From positions 1 to 58,669 of IMG/VR virus record IMGVR_UViG_3300046804_003055: DNA of 58,669 bases; one strand, written 5' to 3'. This document shows positions 17,301-29,300 of this stretch, piece after piece; position 1 is the first letter of the stretch, and each line of letters opens with the position of its first letter. Made by a program: the position numbers and the translations under genes. This DNA comes from a virus. The notes below the pieces were generated by a model. The model had not been told where the DNA came from and made no database searches. It worked only from the letters and a program-made list of their open reading frames with translations.

Positions 17301-20300
17301 ATGGCCAATATACGAACCAAAAATTTATTTAGATACAAGTTTAATTACACCTCGCTGGATGATTCAAGGACATGATGGTAGTCAAGTACTAGCATACGGC
17401 TCTTATAGTGAAGGTGATATTCCTGACTATAGAGATAACGTTATTTTAGAACTTGAAAAAAGGATTTTTAATAATATAAAAGTTCAATATGACCCTACAA
17501 TTTTTAACATTTACGATATTTTTCCAAGATACGATCGTCCATCAAAATATACACTAGAAGAATTCAACGAAGTTTTAGCCCCAGCATTTTATAAATGGAC
17601 AGAATTAGTAGGAGCAAATGGTAGTAAACCTTTAAATTATGATATTAATAATTCTTTCACATTTAACTATACAGGACATGAACTACCTAATAAATCTACT
17701 TCATTAGGCTATTGGCGAGGAATTTATAGGTACGTTTTTGATACCGACCGTCCTAATCTATGTCCTTGGGAGATGCTAGGATTAACAATTGAACCTTCTT
17801 GGTGGACTGAGGTTTATGGCGAAGCTCCTTATACTAATAATAATATTCCTATGTGGAAAGATATTTCTGAAGGAATTATTAGAGAGCCTGGAAAACAAAT
17901 AGTTTACTTAGATGACTATAAAAAACCATTTTTATTAAATCATATTCCTGTTGACGAATATGGAAATTTATTAAGTCCGCTATCTTGCGGAATTACAAAA
18001 GGAACTATAACACCTAGCGTTAACGGAAAATATGTGTTTGGTGATGTTGCTCCTGTAGAGGCTGCATGGAGAAGAAGTAGCCATTTTCCGTTTAGTATTA
18101 TTACTGCTTGCTCTATATTAATGCCATCAAAAGTATTTGGTGTTGCTATAGATAGGTCTAGAATAGTTAGAAATAAAGCAAATCAGTTAATCTATAAAGA
18201 TACTAGCTTAAGAATTACTCCTAATTCCATCCAATTACCAAGCGTTTATACAAGTTCTGTAAGAGTACAAACAGCAGGAATTATTAATTACATAGTTGAT
18301 TTAATTTTTAATTATATTTTTAGCAATAATCTTAAATCATACGAAGTTTATGCAAACGACCTAAGTACAATGACAGTCCAACTTGGTTATAGAACTGGAT
18401 CTTTTACAAGTAAAGATCAATTTTCTTTACTGCTTGAATCAAAAACTCCTCTAAGTTCAGGAAATTTATTTGTCCCCCAAGAAGATTTTACTGTTGTATT
18501 AAAAAAATCAAATCCTGTACGTACAATTAACTATAGCGGAATTATAATTACTAAAATTTCGACAGGTTATGAAGTTAAAGGTTATAGTAAAACTCATCCA
18601 TTTTTTAATTATTATTCCTATATTAAAACTTCAGGAGAAATTAATATTGGCGGTATATCGTCAACATTTGTTAATTGGAGCCCTAATAGTACGTACCATG
18701 TGGGTGTAATTGTGTTTTTTGATGGTAATTACTATAGAGCTAAACAAACAGTTACATCCGGCCAAAGTTTTAATTTATCAGAATTTTCTTATATACCAGC
18801 CTTACCTGTAACTGGCGGCCGGACTGTACAAAATAGAATTTCCTGGGATAGAAAAAATATAATAAAGGTTCCTTACGGACACGAATTTACAACAGTCCAA
18901 GAAGTTTATGATTTTATCATCGGCTACGGCGAATATTTAAAAGACCAAGGCTTGATATTTGATGACTATAATAATAATTTAGGCAATGTTTCAAATTGGA
19001 ACACTAGCGCCAAAGAATTTTTATTTTGGACGACTCAAAGTTGGCATGCCGGCCAAGAAAAATGGAGCGACTGGCTTTCTAACCAACCAATTTTATATGG
19101 TACTGTTGTACGATATAATGGAGATTATTATAGTGCTAAATCTAATCTAGCGCCATCGGCTATATTTGACTATGACAATTATATTAAATTAGACGGTTTA
19201 AGTAATGTCGGTAATAGTGTAATAAGTCTAAGTCCCGCCGCCTATAAAATTTCTGTTGTTTCTGATTATGCTGTAGTAGATAATATAAGCAATCCTTTTA
19301 ATACCTATGAATTTTATAAGGTAAATGGAAATCCAATACCAGTTGCTAGTATCAGTATTAGTAAAATAGATAATGTAACTAGTTTTAGTTTAATAGATGA
19401 CGATGGTATCTATAGCGCCAGTTTTTATCTAGTTCAACATGAGCATGTTGTAGTCATCAAAAATAAATCTATCTTTAATGATATAATTTATAATTTAGAA
19501 AGCGGCTATAGAAGAGACAGGATTAAAGTATCCGGCTACATAACTTCAGATTGGAATGGAAGTTTTGATGTTCCTGGTTTTGTTGTAGACCAAGCAGTTA
19601 TAGAAGTATGGAAAGCATGGACCGATTATAATGTGGGCGATGTAGTTAATTTCCAAGGTAATTATTATACTGCTAATGTTTTTATTGCAGGGTCTACCGA
19701 GTTTGAAATTATAAACTGGTCAAAATTAAATTATAGGCCTGTCCCAACACTAATACCAAACTGGACTAATTTAGCTACGCAATTTACTGATTTTTATAAT
19801 TTAGATAGTGACGGTTTGAATGGCAATCAACAAAAAATTGCTCAGCATTTAATAGGCTATCAACGACGTTCTTATTTAAAAAATATACTTCAAGATAACA
19901 TTAGTGAATTTAAATTTTATCAGGGTATGATAAGAGATAAAGGTACTGAAAATGTATTAACTAATTTATTTGGAGTTTTAGGAGCAGATGGTAAAGATAG
20001 CTTAACTTTTTACGAAGAGTGGGCGTTAAGGACTGGAAGATATGGTGCTACATCTTCTTATGAGGAAATAGAATTTGTAATACCAGAAACAAATAAAAAC
20101 TATAATCCTTTAGGTGTAATTTTAACCAATACAGTTGATACTACTCTACCAGCATTTTTATTACAACAAACACCAAATGATATCTATTTAAAACCTCTTG
20201 ACTACAGCTCAACACCTTTTATAACTACTTCTTTGCCAAAAACACTTTTGCGTGATGCAGGATATGTTAATAATGATGATGTAAAAGTATCTTTAGGGAC

Positions 20301-23300
20301 ACTTGGTGAAATAACTACCTATAACCCTAAAGATTTTGTTGAAGGAGATTATGCGTATTGTGCATTTGTTGGAACAAGCTGGAATGTTTACAAATATATA
20401 AATTCAAATTTATCTGTATCTTCAGTTACATATTTGTCTAATATTTTAACTATTACCTTTACTACTTTGTCAGGATTAAAAGCCGGCGACTATATTGGAA
20501 TTTATTCAATTGATGAAATTACAAATTTTTATAAAGTTGCATCTGCTACTTTAAATTCAATTACAATTAGTACCGTCATTAAAGGATGGGTTAATCCTTT
20601 TACTCAAACTAATGATGTTAAAATTTTTAAATTTATTCCTTATAGAATTGCTAATATAGATAATTTAGATTCAGTTGATCTAAAAACTTTAACAAAAAAT
20701 AGCCTTGTATGGGCAGATAGTACCTATTATGGATCTTGGGGAGTTTATAAAAATTCTAATGTATATACAGAAGAAGTTGTTGAAAACCCTATACGCCAAC
20801 CAAATTTATTATTAGGTACAGCAATAGCTGTAAGCAAAGATTCAAAATTTTTAGCATCGTCGACAAGCCAAGGCAGAATAATTGTTTATAACAAAGCAGG
20901 CGAAAGTTTGCCATGGACTTATACACAACTTATTGAAAGACCAGCCATTTCTTCAGATAATAGTTACTTAATTTCTGCAACTTTAACTGCTAGTTCTACA
21001 GTAATTTATTCATCTGCGGCAAGCAATAGTCATTTAGGAGGCAAAGTTGTTGGTACCGGTATTCGAGAAAATACCTATGTAATTTCAGTTTCTCCGGGAG
21101 TTTCTTTACAATTAAGTTTATCGGCTGCTAGTTCTGGTTTAAATTCTTTAACCATTATAACAAATGTTAATACATCAACTACTGGTTCTTCTTTAGCTCT
21201 ATCAGAAGATGGAACATGGCTTGCTGTAGGATCTCCATTTGCAAATTATGCTACTAGTAACTATGTTGGTAATTATAATAATAGTACAACTTATGCTGCT
21301 AACAGTATAGTAACATTGTCAACTACTATTGATGGCGTTACTGTAACAACTGCATACAAAGCATCCTCTCAAACTTCCGGTACTTTAGTCGTCGATTCAA
21401 CAACAAGATTGCCAGTTGGAAATATACCATGGACATACATGCCTTATATACCTGTTGATACTACTGGAACTAATTCTACTCTTACAAACCAGGGAGCAGT
21501 TTCGATTTACAACCGTGATATTAATGGTGTTTATAATTTAGTAGATACAATCTTAAGCCCAAACCCGGCCGATAATGAAAAATTTGGTTATCAAATATAC
21601 TTTACTTCCGGGCTGACCACTAATATTTCTGAATCTTTATATATTTCGGCCATAGGCCATAGTTCCAATGCAGGACGAGTTTATAAGTTAGATTATGGTA
21701 ATATTACTAAAGTTTCTACCTCATATAATCCTATAGGTAGCTCTGGAACTACGATTAAAGTTCAATCAACTTCAGGAATATCAAAAGGTATGACTGTTGT
21801 AGGAACAGGTTTTAGTTCTGGACAAACAGTCAAAACTGTTGTAGATACTAAAACCCTAATTTTAAGTTTAGCACCAGATTCGACTCCAACCGGCACTTTA
21901 AATTTTGGTATTATAGGGTGGGGATTTTTTGATTTTTATGCAAATTATGTAGGAGATTCAAATACACAAAATTTTGGAACCTCAATAGTTGCATACAATA
22001 ATAAATTAGCGATATCTGGTTTATCATCAGTTACAAATCAAGGCACTGCCGGATATGTCAACATATACACAAATCTAAAATATGGTTCTGCTAAACCATC
22101 ACCTCAACGATTATTTAGAGACTTATCAAGTTTAGATCCTCAATTGTCGGGAAAAATCTCATTTGGCAAATCAATTGATTTTTCTCCTAACGGATTGTAT
22201 TTGGTTGTTTCGGATGTTTATTATGATAAAGATAGTTCTCCCCTCGCCGGAAAAGTAGCAATTTATTCTCAACAAACTAATGATCAATTTATCTTACTAC
22301 AAGAATTGGTTAATCATCATGTAACTCCTAGTGGAAATTTTGGTAGCCACGTATCATTTTTAACAAATAATACAGTTATAGTGTATAGTATAACGGCAGC
22401 AAATAGATTTGAACAAATATTTGATAATGGAGATACAACATTTGATAATGATAGAACATTTATTTTAGAACCATCTAATCCTAATGGCAGAGTTGACATA
22501 TATGATAGATACAATACTACTTGGGTCTATAGTGAATCATTAGATGGAACATTTGACGAACCAGTAGGTTACGGCTCATCAATAGCTGCTTCTAATAATT
22601 GTGTATTAGTGGGATCTCCAAACGCCCTAGACAAAAATATTCAATCTGGTAAAATATATTACTATACTAAATTAGCTGATATATTTTCTTGGCAATTAAT
22701 TGATTATGGACAACAAGTACCAGATGTAACTAAAATTAAAAAAGCATTTTTGTATAACAACCAATCTAATAATTTATTAACTTATATAGATGTTATAGAT
22801 CCTTTACAAGGAAAAATTGCTGGCCCAGCAGAAGAAGAAATTAAGTATAAAACTTTTTATGACCCAGCCAAATATTCAAATAGTACACATACAAACCTAC
22901 TAGATGAAAAATCTTTTTGGACAGATAAACAAGTAGGTTTATTGTGGTGGGATTTAAGAAATGCTAAATTTTTAAACAATTATTCTTCTAATTATGTTTA
23001 CAGAACTAGTTTATGGAATACACTTGCTCCAAGTGCAAGTATAGACATTTACGAATGGGTTGAAACTAATTTATTACCATCTAAATGGGATGCTTTAGCA
23101 GACACACCAACAGGATTAGCGCAAAATATAAGTGGTACATCATTATATGGTGATGATGTTTATAGTGTAAGAAAAACATATGATAATATATCAAAAAGTT
23201 ACAAAAGCATTTATTACTATTGGGTAAAAAATAAAAAAATTGTTCCTTCTAATATTAGCGGAAGACATATATCAGCCAACGACGTTTCTTTACTAATATC

Positions 23301-26300
23301 AAATCCAAGAGGCCAAGGTTATGTATGTGCTGCATTAACTGGAAATAATTCTTTTAATCTAATTAATGTTTCTTCTTACCTTTCAGATTTGAATACAATA
23401 TTTTCTTTAGAATATTGGACTATAGATAAAACTGATCAAAACATTCATACCCAATGGAAAATTATTAGCAATGATGCGTCAGTAACTTTACCTAATTTTA
23501 TTATTGAAAAATGGATAGATAGTTTATGCGGTTACGATGCTGTTGGTAGAAGTGTACCAGATTTAACCCAACCTGCAAAATTAAGGTATGGAATTGAGAA
23601 TAGACCTCGTCAAAGCATGTTTATTAATAGGATAGAGGCTTTAAAACAAATTATTGAATATGTAAATGATATTACAAAAGTAAATCAAATTTCAGAAATT
23701 AAAAATTTAAGCACACTAGAATCTTACGAAACTGAACCAAATCAAATTTTAGGTCTCTATGACGACGTTATTGACACAGATTTAGAACTAAGATTTACAT
23801 CGGCTACTTCGTTTAAACAACCAAATCTAAATATTCAAGTTAGTAATGACGGAAAGATTGTTGGCATTACGATAAATTATGCTGGACAAGGTTATAAAAA
23901 TGCACCATATATTGATGTTGTAGGCACCGGAACCGGCGCCGTTGTTCAGAGTGTTATTGATAGTCTAGGAAGAATTGTAGGAGTCACTATAGTTGAAGCC
24001 GGTCAGGGATATGACAGTAATACATACTGCACTATTAGGAATTATTCAGCTTTAGTTCATACTGATTTAAGTTCTTCTAATTCTTGGGCTATCTATTCAT
24101 ATAATCCAAATACAACTACCTGGACTAGGATTAGGACTCAGGCTTACGATGTTAGAAAATATTGGGAAAAAATTGATTGGTACGCCACTGGATATAATCA
24201 ATTTACACTGGCAGATTTTGTAGTAGACACTACTGTAGATTTAAATTCTATAAATGATGAAATAGGTAATATAGTAAAAGTAAAAACAGACAGCAAAGGC
24301 CAGTGGACACTATTAGAAAAAATATCAAACAGCTCTTCAGTGTTTAATGATTGGACACAAATTTATAAAGTAATTGGTATAGAAAATGGTACAATTCAAT
24401 TTAAATCTAATTTGTATAATTTTGTAGGCACCGATGTTGGATATGATTCTGAAACATATGGCAGTTCTGATTATGATATTGTAGCATCTAAAGAATTGCG
24501 TTTAATTCTAAAATCTTTAAACAATGACATTTTAACTAATGATTTAAAACAAGAATTTTTAAATTTATTTTTTATAAGTGTAAAATATTCCTTAAGTGAG
24601 CAATTATATGTAGATTGGATTTTTAAAACTAGTTTTGTAAAAGCAAATTACAACTTAGGAATGTTAGATCAGCCAGTAAATTATCCAATAGATAACTTAA
24701 AAGATTTTGAAGATTATATTAGTGAAGTAAAACCTTATAGAACAAAAATTAGAGAATATATAAGTCAATATCAAACCCTAGATAATAATCAAACCGCAGT
24801 TTCAGATTTTGATATGCCTCCAGTTTATGAAAACGGGTCGATAAAATTAGTTAATTCATTTGTCACTGCCAATGACACAATACGTGTACTTGATCCTGCA
24901 ATAACAACAGCACCGTGGAAAAATTGGTATGACAATGTAGGTTTTAAAATAATTGAAATTAAATTAATTGACGGCGGCTCTGGTTATGTTTACGAACCTT
25001 CTGTTGTTATCAATAGTAAAAGCGGAAAAGGTGCAAAAGCTCGTGCGTTTATTTCTAATGGTAAAGTTAGAAATATATTAATTTTAGACTATGGAACAAA
25101 TTATTTAAGTACCCCTATAATTTCTATTGTAGGAGGTTTATCTGCATCCGGCATAGCTGCAAAAGCAGTTGCTATTATCGGTGATGGAGTTGTAAGATCT
25201 AATTTATTAGGAATAAAATTTGATAGAATAACAAAAAATTATTTTATAACACAAAATAAACAAATAGAAACATTTGTTGGATCTGGATCATTATTACAAT
25301 TTGCGTTAAAGTGGCCTCCTGATGTAAGGGTAGGTCAATCTAGTGTTACGGTCAACGGTCAACCTGTACTAAGAGAAAATTATTCGTTTACAATTGTTAC
25401 AACAAAAGATTCTTACACTAAACATACAGGTTTATTAGTATTATCTTCTGCACCGCCAAAAAATTCTCAAATTGTAGTTTCTTATCAAATTGATCAAAGT
25501 GTTTTTACCGCAGTTGACAGAATCCAATATTATTATAATCCAGAGTCTGGAAGTTTTGGTAAAGACTTATCTCAATTAATGCTTGGTGTAGACTATGGCG
25601 GAGTAGTGGTAAGTGGATTATCTTTTTCCACCCCAACCGGATATGATTCAGAACCCTTTATGGCAAGTAAATGGGATGCATTTGATTCAACAAATAATAA
25701 TTTTACTGTTATTTTATCTGCAAATACTAGAACAATTACATTGCCGTTTACCCCATTATCTTCTGATGTGTTTAATATCTATAAAGAAGTGGTTGCCGAA
25801 CAACTAATAAATGGTGTAGATGGAATAACTACAAGTTTTAATTATAGTCTAAGTGTATATGATCCTGAAGTTTATGTGTCAAAAACATCAAACACTGGAC
25901 AATACTTAAATCGAACATTCTCAAGTGTAAGTTTCGTTGGCTCAATTATTACAATGGTAATAAATGATACTACCGGGATAGTAAAAGGCATGGGTATAGT
26001 TGGCACTGGTTTTGGCAGATCTCAACTAGTAGACACAATAATAAATTCTACAACAGTAACTCTTACAGCATTACCAAATGTTTCTTTAGTTTCTATTAAC
26101 CAACCATTAGTTTTTACATTTAATTATTCAGGAAGTTCTACCCTTATTGTTAGCAGCACTCAAGGAGTGTATGCAGGTGATACAGTTTCTTCAACTACAA
26201 ATACATTTACCTACGGAACAAAAGTAAAATCAGTAGTTAATTCTACAACAATTATATTAGATAATATTTTATATAATAATATTCCTTTAAATTCAACAGT

Positions 26301-29300
26301 TAAGTTTCAAAGAAAACTTACAAATTTAATTGATGTAACTATATCACCTAATGGCGTAATTAAATTTACAAATGCGCCAACCGCCGGAAGTAATATAAGA
26401 ATTACAGGCAGAACTAATCCGTTAAGATTAGACGACGAATACTATGATACAGTAAGACAAAAGAATAAAGATGCAATTTTAGCTAGCCCAACAGGATATA
26501 GTGTTGATAGCATTACAGTATTAGAGCCCGGTATATATACAAGAATACCAAAAATTCTAATTCAAAATTCTCCAATTGCAGGAAATAGTCCTGAATATAC
26601 TGCTACAGTTTCTACTATTTCAGCCCAAGCAGTAGGGGCTATTATTAGTAGTTACGGAACTGGATACGCAGTTGGGGATACATTAACCGTAGCTAACCAA
26701 GCTACTTTTAAAATAACTGCTCTTAATACAAATACAGGAACTGTTATATCTACATCTGGTGCTGACGTTACTTTATCTTCAACACAAGGTATGGCAGTAG
26801 GTGATTCGTTTGTGATTGCTGGAAACGGAACAGGATTGTTACAAGCAACTTCTGTCTATTACGTTTCAAGTGTTTCAAATAATACAATTCATCTTGCAAA
26901 TAGTCTTGCTAATGCTCTTATAGATAATTTTATTATATTTCCTAATAGTACAGTATCAAATACTACATTTAATTCTGCAAGTTTGATTGGTAGACCAAAA
27001 ACACTAGTTATAGTTACAGCTGGTACCTTTAGTGGCAATTTAACAAATACAGCCCAAGCAACTACAACTAATTCTCTTTATGGAACAGGGTGTACTTTAA
27101 TACTACAATATGGAATTAAAAATATAACAGTATCACAAACCGGTGGTGGCTATATTACTGCACCAAATATTCTTATAGGTACACCTTGGAGTGCAAATTT
27201 ACCAGTTTCTCTAAATGACGATGTAGTTTACCAACATAGACATTATTTGGTTACAGTTGCCGGAACTTTAGATTCAAGTCCTCCGTTACACATAACAGGA
27301 TCAATTGTTTATGGCACTGCTGAGTTAACTTATATAGGTCCAGCAGCAAGTGCTTTTTCAACTCTGTCAATAGGTAAAATTACACTTCCACAATCATTAA
27401 CTGTAAACGACGGAGACACTTTTATTATAAGAAATAGTACTAGTGATGGAAGTTATCAAACTAAAGATTCTGATTATGATACTGCTTTATCGGGCGGCGA
27501 TCTAACATATTCTACTGCGTTAGGTATAGCAGCAGATGATATTATTGTAGATGGTGATGGTTTTGTAACTGCTACTACAAGTCCGGCACCTGAAGAAGTT
27601 GTGCCAGGACAAATTGTAGATTCGTTAGCAGTTAAAGTATTTGACACTCAATCAAGCTCCTCAGCACAAGTTAAAGTAGACAATTACAGTTCTGACGGCG
27701 TAACAACAGGTTATAAAATTAGCCAAACACCAAATAGTAAACAATCTGTTATTGTTAAAGTTGGGGCTGATATTTTAACATACGATGATGATTATACAAT
27801 TGATTATAAAAATAAAACAATTAATTTGAGTGTAGCACCTAGTGCTGGTACTATTATTAGTATTTTTAGTTTAGGTTTTGGCGGAAAAAATATATTAGAT
27901 TTAGATTATTTTATAGGTAATGGCAATACAACCGAGTTTGTTACAAAGGCTACCTGGCAAGATGATATTACAGTACTTGTTTATGTAAATGGTATAGTAT
28001 CATCTCCTCAAGTTTTTAGAACTGACGGTACTTATATAATAGAAAATTCAGTAGGTTTTAGATACGGAGCTCCTCCGGTACAAGGAGATTTAATCAATTA
28101 TGTGATTGTTTCTGGATCATTACCATCGTTTACTATATCTTCTAAAGAACTGATCTATACAAACGGAAGTATATCATACCAATTACAACAACCAATAGGT
28201 AATAATTTACCATTAGATGCAAATATGATTGTACGTAACGGTCAAAATATTTTAACAGCATCAACTAATAGTTATTTTACCATAGGAAAAAACAGATTAA
28301 ATTACACCATTGATAAAACAGTAATTGTACCAGGATCAGTTATTGCATCACAAATTTTTGTATCAGTTGGTGATACACTTTTAACATTTGGTACAGATTA
28401 TGTTTTAAATTTAAATGGGATAACAATTACCATAACAAGAAATATCTATACTCAATATTCTGGAAAAACTTTAGTTATAAGTGTTACACGAGATAATCAA
28501 TATTTTTATAATTCTGTAAACAACACAATTAGATTTTCTCAAAATTATAATGGGGATATTATAGAAGTTATGAGTTTTTATGTTCATGATATATTAGATA
28601 TTCAAAGAACATCATTAACATATAATTCATCTTCTAATTTAACTGCTGATAGTGTTGCTTATTTTGACTATAAAGAAATCGGCCAAGGAACTATTAAGTT
28701 AGATAGGGCAGTCTTAGATGATAGTTATGTTTGGGTTACAAAAAATAATAAATTGCTTGTGCCTGGGATAGATTATAGATTAGTTGATAATAATATCTTA
28801 CAACTTAATGGCACTGTAGTTAACAATGATGTAATTTCTTTAATGACATTTGATTCAAATTTAACAAACGGATCAAGAAATATTGCGTATATGCAATTTA
28901 AAGATATGTTAAACAGGACAACATATAAGAGATTAAGTGCAAAAAAACAAACTTATTTGATTCAAGATTTAAACTATAATGACCGATACATTCGTGTTAA
29001 CGACACTAGTAATTTAACTTTACCTAACAAGCAATTAAACAAACCTGGTGTGGTTGAAATTCAGGGAGAAAGGATAGAGTATTTTGAAGTACGCCAAAAT
29101 ACCCTAAGCCAACTAAGGAGAGGAACACTTGGCACTGGCGTAAGAAATATCTATGTTTCAGGATCTTATGTACAAGACATTGGTGCTAGCGAAACTATTC
29201 CTTATGTTGATGATACTAAGATAAATCAAATTATTTCTGATGGAACAACAACAATTAATTTAGATTATATTCCTAAATCAGTTAATGAAATTGAAGTTTT

